From Euphorbia lathyris (taxonomy: Eukaryota; Streptophyta; Magnoliopsida; Malpighiales; Euphorbiaceae), in contig NC_088919.1 of the NCBI RefSeq assembly GCF_963576675.1, positions 50,304,501 through 50,368,500 of the forward strand: 64,000 bases of DNA, read 5' to 3'. Position numbers and translations under genes: made by a program. Under the pieces are notes generated by a model. The model made no database searches, was not told the origin of the DNA, and was given only the letters and a program-made list of their open reading frames with translations. Shown in pieces: positions 32,035 through 44,448 of this stretch. Each line of letters opens with the position of its first letter. Positions within the stretch are counted from its first letter, which is position 1.

Positions 32035-33149
32035 AAAGGAAAAATTGGACCACCAATACGGCAAGTTTTTGGAAATTTTTAAGAAACTTCACATTAACAT
32101 TCCACTTGAGGAAGCATTGGAGCAAATGCCCACATATGCGAAGTTTCTTAAAGAAATCCTCGCCAAAAAGAGGAAGTTGGATTATAATGAGACGGTAGCG
32201 CTCACGGAGGAATGCTCCGCGATTATAACAAACAAACTCCCACCTAAACTCAAGGATTTAGGTAGTTTTTCTATCCCTTGCACGATTGGTAATGTTGAGT
32301 TTAGGAGAGCTTTATGTGATTTTGGTGCTAGCATCAATCTAATGCCTTTATTTGTATTCAGAAAGCTCGGCTTGGGAGAACCTAAGCCTACCAATATGAC
32401 GCTCCAACTAGCCGATAGATCCATTGCCCGGCCAAAAGGAATTGTGGAGGATGTCTTAGTGAAAGTGGACAAGTTCATTTTCCCCGTCGATTTTGTAGTG
32501 CTCGATATGGCGGAAGACGATTCGGTACCAATCCTCCTAGGACGACCATTCCTTGCAACAGGTAGGACTCTCATTGACGTCCATGAAGGTAAGCTCATCC
32601 TACGGTTGCAAGATGAAGAGGTAGAATTTAACGTGTATAACTCCATGAAATTTCCATCTAATACCATGGCGGATTGCAATTTTTTAAACTCCGTGGACTC
32701 TATTGATCTTTTTGTTGAAGAATTTTGTGATAGGTCTTCTGCGGGAACCTCTTCGGAAATAGATGGTATTGAGCATTTGGATGAGGAGCCATTGAACAAG
32801 CCGTTTGAATACTCCTCCGAAATAGAACAATGTCTGTTGGCAAGGAGCCGGTTTGAGGGTTTAGACCGGGATAGCAAAGCAAAGCCGAAGACCTCTCTTG
32901 AGGAACCTCCAACTTTGGAACTTAAACCCTTGCCTCCTAATTTAAAATACATATTTTTGCAACCTCCTAATTTCTTACCGGTTGTTATTTCTTCGCTTTT
33001 GACAGCGGAAATGGAGGAAGCATTAATTGCGGTGTTACAAAAACACAAAGGCGCATTTGGGTGGACCATTCACGATATAAAAGGGATCAGCCCCACCATT
33101 TGCACACACCGCATCTTTATGGAGGATAAAGTCAAGCCCTCCATGCAGC
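32035..33149 (+). pseudogene. pol: Athila protease and N-terminal RT region
   Basis: Open frame continuing from 31976. It carries QRLKKEKLDHQYGKFLEIF, then the retropepsin active-site region CDFGASINLMPL (Phe-Gly-Ala-Ser where active proteases have Ser/Thr-Gly) and PILLGRPFLATGR, the conserved second half of the fold. A low-complexity spacer follows, then GAFGWTIHDIKGISP and CTHRIFMEDKVKPSMQ, the entry to reverse transcriptase. Coding stops being retrotransposon sequence at 33150, where a hAT-like element interrupts it; RT resumes at 34166 in the same sense. Confidence 0.85.
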
Positions 33150-34157
33150 TAGGGCTGTAAACGAGCAGAGCCGCTCATGAACGGCTCGGCGTTCGGCTCG
33201 ATAAAAGCTCAGCTCGGCTCGGCTCGATTTGTAAACGAACCGCTCGTGAGCACGATTTCTAGGCTCGGTTTGTAAACGAGCAGAGCTTGAACAGACCAAA
33301 GCTCGGCTCGAAAGCTCGCGAGCAAACTCGATTAGGGGCTCGTAAACAAGTTCATGAACAAGCTCGTGAAGAAGCTCGATAAAAGCTCGTGAATGATACA
33401 AATTATATTTACATACACTATAATTTATGGATAATAAAAATGATAATTTAAGGCCCATCATCATCTCATTAAAAAGAATTAACTAAAAAGAGGAGTTAGG
33501 CCCATGTCCAAAAATAATAATCAGATAGATAGACATAGTTACGTAGGGTTTGTTTTTATGTTTTTTGATCATCTCCTCTCCAAAACTACACGCACGCCGC
33601 CCTCTTCTTTCTCTTCTCTGCCTCTTCTCTTCCACGCACACCGACACCTCCACAACTGCACAGAGTCCCTCTTCTTTCATCATCTCCTCCACGTCGTCGT
33701 CTCTTCCGTTCTCTTCTTCACGAATCGCAGTCCATCCTCCATTTTCGTTGACTTATTTCTCGAGTTTGGTTGATTTGTGGGTTTTATTCTAGGTTTTCTC
33801 TGTTACAAGGGTTTTCTCTGTTACAAAGGTTTTATTCTAGGTATCCAAAGTGATGAGATTGCAATTTCACTTACTCTTTTGTGCATTCTTATTAGAATTT
33901 TTGGAAAGATATTAAGCCTTGCATCTCTGATGCAGGAAGCAGAACTACTGGTCAACATAAACGGGCTCGACTCGTGAGCTAGCTCGCAAGCACGATAAAC
34001 GAGCTCGGCTCGTGAGAAGCTCGTGAACAATCGAGCTGCTAAATGAGCCGAGCTCGAACAGAAAATTGAGCTCGAACCACTCGAGCTCGATAAGAAACTG
34101 CCGAGCCGAGCTCGAGCAGGCCAAAGCTCGGCTCGGCTCGGCTCGTTTACAGCCCTA
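33150..34157. mobile_element. hAT-like non-autonomous element with unrelated core
   Basis: 1008 bp with terminal inverted repeats TAGGGCTGTAAACGAGC and GCTCGTTTACAGCCCTA, flanked by an 8-bp duplication CATGCAGC (33142-33149) / CATACAGC (34158-34165), one mismatch. Removing it restores the Athila coding sequence (SMQPQRRL). Both subterminal regions, about 240 and 200 bp, are packed with GCTCGGCTCG / GAGCTCGA words in mirror orientation. The central 33440-33960 is unique: it resembles a plant 5' UTR (CT-rich, many ATGs late) and contains a possible intron-acceptor/exon start near 33935 (ctgatgcag/gaagcagaa), hinting at captured host sequence. No transposase. Confidence 0.82.
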
Positions 34158-34165
34158 CATACAGC

Positions 34166-36817
34166 CGCAACGACGGCTTAACCCTAATATGAAAGAGGTA
34201 GTGAAGGCCGAGGTAATCAAACTCCTCGACGCAGGTATAATCTTTCCTATCTCCGATAGTCTATGGGTTAGCCCGGTCCAATGTGTTCCCAAAAAAGGGG
34301 GCACAACGGTGACGGAAAATGATCAAGGGGAATTAATCCCCACACGGAAAGTAACCGGGTGGCGAGTATGCATTGATTATAGAAAACTTAACGAAGCCAC
34401 CCGAAAAGATCATTTTCCCTTGCCGTTCATCGACCAAATGTTGGAAAGAATGGCGGGTCATAAATTCTTTTGCACCCTCGATGGCTTATCCGGTTATATG
34501 CAAATTCCCGTCGATCCTTCGGATCAAGAAAAGACGACATTCACTTGCCCGTATGGGACATTTGCATATAGGCGGATGCCATTTGGGCTTTGTAACGCCC
34601 CCGCCACCTTTCAAAGGTGCATGACGGCTATATTCTCCGAAATGATTGAGGATTTCATGGAAGTCTTCATGAACGATTTTTCTGTTTTTGGGTCGTGCTT
34701 TGAGATTTGTTTAAGTAATCTTGATAAAGTCCTCCAACGTTGCGAAGACACTAACCTTGCGCTCAGTTGGGAAAAATGTCAATTCATGGTTCAAGATTGC
34801 ATTGTCTTGGGACACAAGGTGTCCGAGGAGGGGATCGAGGTCGATCCGGCCAAGATCGAGGTAATTGAAAAACTACCTCCACCAATCAATGTTAAGGGAA
34901 TTCGGAGTTTCTTGGGTCATGCGGGGTTCTATAGACGATTCATCAAGGATTTCTCTAAAATAGCAACCCCCTTGACCCAACTCCTTGCAAAGGATGCGGA
35001 ATTTAGTTTTTCCCCCGAATGTTTACTTGCATTTAATACTCTAAAGGAGAAACTAGTTAATGCACCTATCATGGTGAAACCCGATTGGAACCTCCCCCTT
35101 TGAACTCATGTGTGATGCGAGTGATTTGGCTGTAGGTGCTTGTTTGGGCCAACGGGTGGATAAACTCTTTCGCCCTATCTATTATGCGAGCAGAACGCTC
35201 AATGAGGCCCAACAAAACTATTCCATCATGGAAAAGGAGATGCTTGCCGTTGTTTTTGCTTTCGATAAATTTAGGTCATATCTTGTGGTATCCAAAATTA
35301 TCGTATACACTGACCACGCAGCTCTCAAGTACTTGATGACTAAGCAGGACGCCAAACCACGCTTGATACGGTGGATCCTACTCCTACAAGAATTCGACAT
35401 CGAGATCAAATATAAAAAAGGGAGTGGAGAATGTTGTGGCCGATCATCTCTCTCGCTTGCAAGGCGAATCTCCGGAAGCTATTGAGATTAAGGAGACCTT
35501 TCCCAACGAAGCACTCTACGTGGTAACATTTTTACCTTGGTATGCCGGTATGGCAAACTACAAAGCCGGTAATATTCTTCCCCCGCACCTTACATATGAG
35601 CAGCGTAAGAAATTCTTTCACGATGCTAAGCACTATTTTTGGGAAGAACCCTATTTGTTCAAATCTTGTGCCGATAACATTATTCGTAGGTGTATACCGG
35701 AAGAAGAGGTTAATCATGTGCTACATATGTGTCATACCCAAGAGCCGGGGGGCCACTTCGGCCCTAGTCGGACTATGGCAAAAGTCTTACAATGTGGGTT
35801 TTATTGGCCTACTTTGTCCAAAGATTCCCAAGACTTCGTCAAATCATGTGACGCTTGTCAAAGGAGTGGAAACATTTCCCGAAAACATGAAATGCTCCAA
35901 CAAGGAATCTTAGTCTGCGAACTTTTTGACGTGTGGGGGATAGACTTCATGGGACCTTTCCATAAGTCGCATAACAACGCTTACATTCTTGTAGCGGTTG
36001 ACTATGTCTCCAAATGGGTAGAGGCCGTTGCCTTACCTTCAAACGACTCTAAGGCGGTAGGGAAATTTATAAAGAAAAACATTTTTACTCGGTTCGGGAC
36101 CCCTCGAACTATCATTAGCGAAGGGGTTCCCACTTTTGCAACCGACAATTCGATCAACTCTTACTTAAATATGGGGTTGCACACCGAGTCTCTACACCCT
36201 ACCACCCGCAAACTAGTGGGCAAGTTGAGGTTTCTAACCGAGAGTTAAAACGCATTTTAGAAAAAACGGTTAACTCCTCTAGGAAAGACTGGAGCTTGAA
36301 GCTCGATGATGCTCTTTGGGCGTACCGCACGGCGTTTAAGATGCCCATCAGGATGTCCCCTTATCGTCTAGTTTTTGGAAAATCATGCCATTTGCCCGTA
36401 GAATTAGAACATAAAGCATATTGGGCGCTGAAATTTTTAAATTTTGACGTGCAGGCTACAGGAGAACACCGCCTCCTCCAACTCAATACTCTTGATGAAC
36501 TTCGCTTAGGGTCGTACGAAAATGCCAAACTTTACAAAGAACGTACAAAACGGTGGCACGACAAGCACATTCAGGTTCGGGAGTTCACCAAGGGGGATCA
36601 AGTTCTCCTCTACAATTCTCGCCTCCGGTTATTCCCCGAAAAATTAAAAAGTCGGTGGTCGGGACCATACACCGTAATCAATGTACACTCCTCCGGAGCA
36701 ATTGAGATCCAAGGTCCCGACAATGCAACCCTACGGGTCAATGGCCACCGTCTAAAGATATACCGCGGCGACGTTTTTCCACAACAAGGCGAAACCACGC
36801 TCCTCGCCATACCATGA
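34166..36817 (+). pseudogene. pol: Athila RT-RNase H-integrase, broken
   Basis: RT (34166-35103) shows AGIIFPISDSLWVSPVQCVP, WRVCIDYRKLNEATRKDHFP and MPFGLCNAPATFQR. The catalytic motif reads VFMNDFSVFG: the first Asp of the usual FMDD is Asn, so RT is dead by residue change as well as by breaks. A one-base shift near 35100 leads to RNase H (35108-35430: [33 protein letters not shown]), and another near 35425 leads to [11 protein letters not shown] and the integrase zinc finger ([22 protein letters not shown]). The integrase core begins [10 protein letters not shown]. The second catalytic position reads IISEGVPTF where Asp is expected, followed by a frameshifted run to 36248. The integrase C-terminal domain is open at 36296-36817 ([21 protein letters not shown] ... 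[16 protein letters not shown]). At least four frame changes or stops. Confidence 0.88.
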
Positions 36818-38685
36818 GCTTGCGCATCACCAAGGAAAGTCGAGCTACTCCGACTCTAAATGTAGCGCTGGTTTGATGCTCTCAGACCCTGTATATATCC
36901 ATTCATTTTTTTTCTCTTGTTTTCTTCGTTTCGCTTCACTCCCACGGAAAGCCAAATCCCAATCCGACATAATACGCAGGGCGTCTTCTTATGCACGTCC
37001 CGCGTCTTTGTGCCTCTGATCCAAAATTATGCAAGGGACACCTTTCACGCAGGGCGTACCCCCTGTTACGCCCCGCGTATGAGTTCCTTTCCGTGGCTCC
37101 CAAAGTTCAGAAACTCAAACACGCGGAGCGCCCTATTCCTGCGCCCTGCGTATTTGAGTCTCTGACTCCAAAAGCAATAAAAACGCCGCCCTACGCGGGG
37201 CGCCGCCCTGAGCACGCCTCGCGTAGGGCCCCTGACCACTAAGGGTCTCCTTTTCCTTCCTTACCTTTATTTTTTGTTTTTTTTTTAATTTCTTTTTACG
37301 ACGCCCTTGGAATAGGCGTCACTTTAAATAACGCGGAGGGCCGTGCAACCCCGCACTTAACGTTTGTTTTGCACTAACAAAAACAAAAATAAAAACAAAA
37401 TAAATACAAAAATAATTAAACTTCTTTATTGAATCTTTCAATTTTTTTCCAACACGCTATCCCTCCTTCGGAAATTAATTAAAGTTCCGTTATTTGTCAT
37501 CAAAAATAAAAGACGTCGACACAAGGGGATGACCTAATTAAGGAATTTTAGTCTTGGTTTTGAAATTAGGGAATTTGTGCAAAGCTTAAGTTAGTACTAA
37601 ACTAAGGCATTGAGTCTTAACCCTAATGTTATCTCCATAATGAATTTTGAAAAGGCAATAAAAACGGGATAGTTGAGAATTTAGCGAAGACTTGATAGTA
37701 CACAATTTGAACCCGAATCTTTGTGAGGTATTTTTGAGCCTAAAGGAGTTCGTACGATAACTCCGATTCTTTCACAATTTTTCGAGAGCTTTGACTTCAC
37801 TCGACTCATAGAATTTGCATCCAATACCAGGTTAAGTACACTTATTTTTGGTAAAAAGGCAATAGATGATAAACCGAACCCACGTAGGCTAATTTTCCTT
37901 AATTTATTTTTCTCGTTTTCATTGAACATTAGGAAACCCCTTCGAGCCTATTAACCAACTTTTTTTGTTAATACCCTTTTAACATTTAACCCTTTTTCCT
38001 CTTGTTCAAATACCGACATAACCAAGTTGCACCCGAATTACCCGAAATAAGTCACGGCCTTAGCAAATGAGCACCATAAGCTTTCAAAATTTTATTTTTG
38101 TGCCTCTATCAAAACAAAGGATACGATAAAAATAAAAAGGCATTCTCAAGTTCCACCCGAGCAATTTTGAAGTATATTTTGTAAAATTCGCCAAAGCCGA
38201 AATAAACAAAAATACGGTGCAATCACAAAACGGTATTTTTGAACTCGAGTTTCTTTAAACTAACCACTAAAGAAGCCACCCACATTACAACCCCCCTCCG
38301 AGTTCATTTTTAATGTTGCCTAACCATTTTTTAGGAGGAAAAACCCGGATGAAAATACAAATTCAACATGATCTCGAGTAAGTGCAAAGAAGAGTGCTAA
38401 AACACCGACCCACCTAAAATTGAGCGTAAGAGCGAAATCCCTTGGTGAGGTACTATCGGGTTCTCAAAAGATAATCAACCCCCGTTAATATTGCCTATTA
38501 ATCTTGATCATGGAGGTTTCAAACAAGTTTCGCACTCAGTTGTTTGCATAGGTACTTACCGAAACCTTTGCATAAAACCATAACTTTGAAATCACGCACT
38601 TGGAAAAACCAACTTTCGGTTTGTTTCTTAATTTTCTCAATCCCTTGTCTTTCGATTTCTTTTACTTGAGGACAAGTAAAACTTT
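36818..38685 (+). other. Athila 3' noncoding region
   Basis: Nearly 1.9 kb after integrase with no envelope-like ORF. It contains a block of inverted GCG-motif pairs (36975-37225), A/T homopolymers and, just before the PPT, 'cttgaggacaagtaaaac', a block I associate with the 3' end of Athila internal domains. The small open frames in both strands are not convincing. Confidence 0.55.
36975..37225. repeat. Inverted pairs of the CpG-rich motif
   Basis: Pairs of ACGCRGGGCG and its complement face each other, e.g. ACGCAGGGCGTACC (37048) with TTACGCCCCGCGTA (37066), and CTACGCGGGGCG with CGCCTCGCGTAGGG near 37190-37228. They could fold into stable stem-loops in RNA. In the LTR the same word is in direct orientation. 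Confidence 0.65.
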
Positions 38686-38701
38686 AAAGTCCCAGGAGGT
38701 T
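38686..38701 (+). other. Athila polypurine tract (degenerate)
   Basis: 'aagtcccaggaggttt' abutting the 3' LTR. Athila PPTs are normally a longer G-run, so this one looks eroded. Confidence 0.5.
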
Positions 38702-40532
38702 TGATAGGGGTATTTTACCCCTATCTTATAGCGTGATTTACGGGTTGATTTTGGATAAAATAAATAAGTTTAATTACAAAAATAAAGTGTTTTGATAGAA
38801 TAAAGAAATAAAAATAAATCTCGTACTTTCAGTTAATTTTTCGTGCTTTTGATTAGTTTAGGAAATAAAAACGTCAAGCTAACTCGGCTCGCAAAGATTT
38901 GTATTTCAGGTACGAGCTAGGAGCAAAAATCTACTCAAATACACGGGGCGTATCATCCTTTACGCGGGACGTGAAACATGTTGTCAGCAATAATTGCCTT
39001 ATCCGCAGGCGCCATGTGGAATTGACTCAGCATACGCGGGGCGTATGCCACCCTACGCGGGGCGTATGACACATGTCGGAAATGTTTGGCCTAATCCTGA
39101 AAGTCAGACTGCACTGTCTCCCTGAGTCAACTCTTCGTACGCGGGGCGTATAACCATACACGCGAGGCGTACCAGGCAATTCCTCAATGATAATAACTCA
39201 AAGACTCTTTTACGCGGGGCGTACTTCAGCTACACATGGCATAAAAGCTCCAATTCAAGCAATAAAACTCCAGAGACTCAAATACACGGGGCGTACCTTA
39301 GCTACGCAGGGCGTGCTTGAGACAACAAGACATGGAATTGGTCCACATGCAGGAGATTTCTGACGGAATGGGCACTTACGCGGGGCGTAGACCACCTCAT
39401 GTGGGGCGTATCATGGGATTTCTGCACCAAATAATGTTGCTCCATACTTGTACTTTGTGAAGTTACAACATTGCCCTTGCTTGATGTCTATAAATAGGAA
39501 GCTCTTGAACTTCATTTGAGACATCTAAGAAATAATTACACACTAGAGAGCAAACTATACTTGTTTTGATTATTGTTGTAGTGTAGATTCAGTTTTTGTA
39601 GCTAAACTCTCCACCTCGAGAGCTTGTTCGGTTGTTTCGGCATTCCATCGAAGTTCCATTCCACCATTCGTCACCAAGCTCGAGAGTTCCACCTCCACGA
39701 CCTAGGAGACGGCTTTGAGTCCGGTTAGCTAGTTTCAAGGGCGGATTCTCCCCTTTTACGTGCTAATTAGCTTGTACTCTTCCTATGTACTAGGCTTGGT
39801 TGTATTCCATTTATATACATTTCATATTTATAATTTCATGATTTATAATCTCTATTTCCCTTTACGTGTTAGTGTTTGCTGCTTGTTTTGATATTGATAA
39901 TTGATTATTGTGTAGGAGAACGCGATTTCCGACGCCATTCGGGCTATCTTTAGGGAGTTATATAGGTGTTGCCCTACCGGAAGTGACAAACCGGAAACCG
40001 TAGGAATTGACAAACCACAGAACTTACGGGCCCTAGTTTCTAATTCCCCCGCATTAGACACGCCTTGACTAGGAATCACGTAGTCTAAGTGCTTCACGGG
40101 TCGGTCCTACTACACTTAGTCATCTTTGCAAGAGTAAATTATTATCCGTATACATTTAGAGTCGTTATTTATCGTGGTTATAACTTATCATAATTCATCC
40201 CACTTCATAGGGTTTTAGCTACATAAATCTGTGTCGCCAATAGTTAGGAATAGTGTGTAATTGTGTCTTACTTTACCCCAAAGTAATCATCGCTTAAATA
40301 ACATACGAAACCGAGTCGTCTAATACTTGTAATTATAAATCCCGTGGATTCGATACCCGGTCTTAACTGGATTATTACTTGATACGACGGGGTACACTTG
40401 CCCCTAAGTAGTCGTAGCGTCTAATAGAGTTAAGAGTAATTTACAAAGATCACATCCATAGATATAGAGTCCGCACTCATAAGATATACATTTCGTCGTG
40501 AAAAAACTCTACCACTAGGCGCCGCGCTATCA
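38702..40532 (+). repeat. Athila 3' LTR
   Basis: 1831 bp, same length as the 5' LTR. TATAAATA at 39489-39496. Followed by the TGTGG duplication. Confidence 0.92.
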
Positions 40533-40537
40533 TGTGG

Positions 40538-40642
40538 TGAGGAAGGACATGTATGTACTAGTTGTCCTAAACTGAATAGAGTTGGTAGGGGCAGAGGATT
40601 ACAGACTGACAGAGCAAGTAGAGGTAATTTGTTTGGGAGAGG
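40538..40642 (+). pseudogene. gag: Gypsy gag, middle segment
   Basis: Continues the third zinc knuckle across the Athila insertion: before it TTTGTTATGAGTGTGG, after it GAAGGACATGTATGTACT, giving CYECG...EEGHVCTSCP. An Arg/Gly-rich tail follows, cut by the CACTA element at 40646. Confidence 0.8.
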
Positions 40643-40645
40643 AAA

Positions 40646-41010
40646 CACTATACCATAAAACCCCTAATGCAACCAAATGTGAATTTGTTGCTTGAAAATT
40701 GATGCATTAAATGAGTTTATTTTGTTGTATTTCAATAATGTTGCATTTTTGTTGCAATAATCTTCAAATTAGCAAAATTATAAAAATTTATGCAACAAAA
40801 ATATTAATTGTTGCTTGTCATGTTGCTTTTAAACAAGTTAAGCTAACAATTTGTTTAAATTGTTACGAAAAATAAGGTAAAACCGAAAAGCAACAAAATT
40901 ATAATTGTTGCATTTACATTTAAGTGATCCAATGCAACAAAAATAAAGAAAAACTAACAAATATATAATGTTGCAATTAAAATAATTTATTATTTTATTA
41001 ATATATATGT
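40646..41010. repeat. CACTA left subterminal repeat region
   Basis: Terminal repeat followed by many short words of the type TTGTTGC, TGCAACAAAA and AATTGTTGCA in both orientations, in AT-rich DNA. Confidence 0.7.
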
Positions 41011-41690
41011 AAATATTAATTTTTAGTAACAATTATATCATATTAATTTTTTAAAACAATTATACAATATTAAATATTAATTTTTTTATTAATATATACA
41101 CTTGTAAAAGAAATTTTCTAATTTTTATACAAAATTTTTCTTTTTACTTTTCTACGGTGCTTTACATAAATTAATTTGAATTTATTTATCAAAATATTCT
41201 CATTACAAACATAATCTCAACAATTTTAACCATGACGATTTATATATTTTAATATTAAAAACAAATTAATTAATTTATTAAATTTTATATTATTTTATTC
41301 TCATTAATAACTTATTTTTAAGAGTTTATTAAATTTTATTTTCCATTATTCTCATTATTATTATTTTTACTATAATATTAGTAAGACATTTCATTCTCCC
41401 TATTTTCTCAAAATAATTAGCCAAAAAGTTTTGAAGTTGCCTCCAACTCTTCCCTCCCTAAATATTTGAGTCACCCCCAACTCTACTTACAAAATTTGTC
41501 CCAAATTTACCCCCCAAAAGTTGAGTTACCGCTAGGGATGCAACTGGGCCGGGGAATACCCGTAAAACCCCGACGAGTAATCCCCGATTATGACGCTGTT
41601 TGGGAATTAGCTTATTACATTAGCTGTTAGGTAAAAATTAGCTGATTGTGCAAAAAGACGAATAAAAGCCTATATATAAATAAAATGAAA
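41011..41690. other. CACTA interior, AT-rich, with a hAT-like end scrap
   Basis: No coding. Near 41534 'ctagggatgcaactgggcc...gaatacccg' resembles one terminal end of a hAT MITE family, with no matching right end found nearby. Confidence 0.4.
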
Positions 41691-41692
41691 AA

Positions 41693-41776
41693 CATTTACT
41701 TAAATGTAGACATAGAGGATCGAACCTCTAATCAATTGAAATGCCAATAAACGTCTTAACCATCGAGACTCATTTT
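41693..41776 (-). mobile_element. tRNA-related SINE head
   Basis: Minus strand: an A-box-like GTCTCGATGGTTAAGACG and a B-box AGGTTCGATCCTC about 30 bp apart. The rest of the SINE body runs toward lower coordinates without a clear end. It is too divergent to fold as a functional tRNA. Confidence 0.5.
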
Positions 41777-42081
41777 ATTTCTTGTTATTAATACACTAAT
41801 TAAGTAAGAAATATTATAATTTTTACAATTTTCATCAATTCTTCACCAATTTTATCAATTCATCTTCCTGTTAATTGGATTTTCTTCTTTTTCGGGTTGT
41901 AGTCTTCTATTTGAGGAGGGAGAAGGAAGACTGTCTTCCTTTTTCCTCATTACATCATTGTGTTGTTTTATTTTTCTTTTTCTTTGTTCAATAAATTGTA
42001 GTTGGATTGTATATATTTCACCGAATCTCTTATTCCTTTTGAATTGCATTTGTTATTTATTATCTTTTCATTTATAACATT

Positions 42082-42440
42082 TTCTGATTTAGCAAGGGCA
42101 GAAATGGTAGATCTTATTCGTAGATCACTACATCTACGTGGTTGCAAAAGAAAGGATCCAGATCCAAAGATTCAGAAGGGTTTAAATGTTGAAGATTTGA
42201 TTACATCTGCTTCTCTACAAATTTGGAGTTTCAAGAAGTATATGTTCAATCTGTTGTTTGTTTTATTTGTACCTTTAATGGTTTATTTTGCTCTTTGTAG
42301 TCATTTTCTTACCTTTGTGGATTCTGTACTAGCATAGCCAGTACTTATGTAAGGTTTTATTCCTTACTTTTCTTATTGTACTTGTTGTTTTCCTATCTAT
42401 AAAATGATGTACGCATTTTTATCAAAAAAAAAAAAAAAAT
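42082..42440 (+). other. Poly(A)-tailed segment, possible LINE 3' end or retrocopy
   Basis: A frame open through 42002-42337 ends shortly before a 3'-UTR-like stretch and a pure A-tract at 42425-42439 (preceded by 'gtacgcatttttatc'). The protein (around LHLRGCKRKDPDPKIQKG and a hydrophobic segment LLFVLFVPLMVYFALC) is not recognised. The A-tail suggests insertion through RNA. Confidence 0.35.
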
Positions 42441-42479
42441 TATAATTTTTAGACAATTAATAAAATACAATCTTTTCTT

Positions 42480-42737
42480 TTTGTATCTCCTGCTCTCATT
42501 CGTATCTCCTGCGCTTCCTATTCTCTGCCTCCTTCCTTATTTTCTAGGGTTTTATCTCCACCCATTCCACTCCATTCGCTACCTCCACCTCGACCTTCCA
42601 CCGCCACCTCGCACACCGGGAGCGGCTTCTCCACCGCCGCCTCCACCTCTCACGCTGCCGGAAACAGGGAGTGGCTTCTCCACCGCCGCCTCCACCTCCT
42701 CCACCTCTCGATCTCCAGTTCTTCTGCACAAAATAGG
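42480..42737 (+). pseudogene. Putative captured 5' exon (CT- and proline-rich)
   Basis: A GC-rich, CT-rich block ('tctagggttttatctcc' and repeats of CACCGCCGCCTCCACCTC) that ends at a splice-donor-like 'aaaatagg/gtaagt'. It looks like the 5' UTR and first exon of a plant gene and is compositionally foreign to the CACTA element. It may belong to the NT-C2 gene fragment downstream; not proven. Confidence 0.4.
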
Positions 42738-44448
42738 GTAAGTTTTCTAAAGTCTAAAGTTTTATATTTGAAGTTCTAAAGTTCTAAACTGTGTTTGAAG
42801 TTCTATTATATGAGATGGTGGAGTTTGGGAGTACGTTACCCTCGTTTTTTCTTGTAATATTTTGAAGCTTGATCAATATATTCACTTTTTTTTTAAATAT
42901 TTCTTTTTATTTCCAACTATTATGTGTTGGATGAAAAAGTAAAGGGTGGGTAGTGGAAATAAAGAGAATTATTGTCCATCTGATACTTTATGAGATGTAA
43001 GTGAGCAAAAATGAAAAGAAAATGGAAATGATATGAATTTAGGTAGTGGTATTTCAATTTCAATATAATGGTAGGCAAGGGATATGAATAAAAGTCCAAG
43101 CATATATGGAAATGATTTTGATTTTAACATTTTGATTTTGATTTTTTTTCTTTATAAATTTAGTGTAAATTACCCATTGATTGTTCATATTTGTGTCACC
43201 TTCTTGGTGGGATTTTAAGTATGAACGTATTAGGCATAGAGAGGAATCGTGATTCTATATGGCATGTATAGTTCCATTTATTGATGAGTTCGTCTTGGAC
43301 TTAAATGCACATTTGTTTTCCTGCAATCTATGCCTAGCAGGAGAATTTTTATACTGAGGTTTCGATTTCAGCATTTTATGTTTTACTTGTATCAAAGATG
43401 AAGCTGGTTGGTTAAGCCCCTTGGTGTGCTGGTCAGCGAATTGAAGAAGCTGGAGAATTTTTATACTGAGGTTTCGATTCTTGCTGTGAAACGTCCCTCT
43501 TATCTTCCCATATTAGAGCATGTTTGGAGCATCTACATGTGCTTTCAGATTTAATATTGAATTTTGGTGAAAGTTTACTTCGAGATCTTCTGGTCATGCT
43601 TAAAACCCGTAAGTAGCTAGATCTGTACCAAATTGCATTGGTTATCTCCTCAGAAAGAGAATGTGTTTCATCATTGGGAGATCGCTTTTACCTCTTCAAT
43701 GTATGTTTCTCGATTTTTAATTAGTTAGAGTTCACTAGTTTTGAACGTCATCCTTGAATTTGGAACAAGTTTCTATTTATTATACATTGTTATTAACAAA
43801 ATATACATGAAATTGGTTAAACTCTTGTTGAAACCATACTGAAAGATATAAGGTTTATGACAGAAGTTAGCATTTAGGGACAGCATGCTGATCACCTCGA
43901 ACAACAACTAAGACCTGCATAAATTGAACTAAAATCAGATACTAATAATTAAGGTGTTATAATATGGTTAACAAATCCAAATAACAAAGCTCACCTCACT
44001 CATAGAAACGTGGTTATGATTTTTCAAGCAAAGTAATGCAGCCTTCACCATATGAATCACCCTTATATCATTTATACCTTCCAACCTTGGATCTAATACC
44101 TCGTTTATTAGACCGCTTTCAAGGAGCGGTAATGCCTATATTTCAATTAGATTAGCAGTTAATTTCATAGTCATTAATTAAGACACAAGAAGGCTATTGC
44201 TTAATGCCTTGAAAAGTTTAATTAGTTAGATAATGTTTTCCGGTGTTAATTTTTTTTTTTTTGAAATCTTTCTGATTTTGATCGGATCATCCATTGTTGT
44301 GGGAGCTGTTGAACTTGATGATTTGATTTCATTTTTTTTTCTCTGTTTGTTGATTAGATTTTCTTATCTGATCTCTAGAAATGATCTCTTGATTGCATAA
44401 TTATTGTGTTTTTGAATGTAATTGGATGATTTTGTTGTTTAATTCAGG
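42738..44448 (+). other. Intron-like sequence inside CACTA
   Basis: T-rich DNA lacking open frames, ending in a good branch/acceptor context (ttgttgtttaattcag) before the exon at 44449. A duplicated phrase 'ggagaatttttatactgaggtttcgatt' occurs at about 43340 and 43449. Confidence 0.45.

Larger units (their letters stand above)
28417..40532 (+). mobile_element. Athila-type Gypsy retrotransposon, full length but coding-dead
   Basis: 12,116 bp with target duplication TGTGG at 28412-28416 and 40533-40537. LTRs of identical length (1831 bp) begin TGATAG and end CTATCA. The PBS matches tRNA-Asp. The internal proteins have Athila hallmarks: gag GSITSWKELEKEFLSYYFPPSKT, protease CDFGASINLMPL, and RT PISDSLWVSPVQCVPKKGG. 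There are many frameshifts and stops. By eye about 33 to 35 differences separate the two LTRs (near 2%), a large share being C-to-T or G-to-A at CpG, as expected of a methylated element. A hAT-like element sits in pol. Confidence 0.92.

Noticed and set aside
32182..33069. 295-residue minus-strand frame
   Set aside because: Antisense to the Athila protease region, which has clear motifs on the plus strand.
33504..33773. 89-residue frame in the core of the hAT-like element as a transposase
   Set aside because: Ser/His/Phe-rich low-complexity product of a CT-rich leader-like sequence, with no hAT or BED motif.
36917..37242. Two overlapping plus frames in the Athila 3' region as an envelope gene
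   Set aside because: They span the GCG inverted motif pairs, are short, and have no signal peptide or membrane segment.
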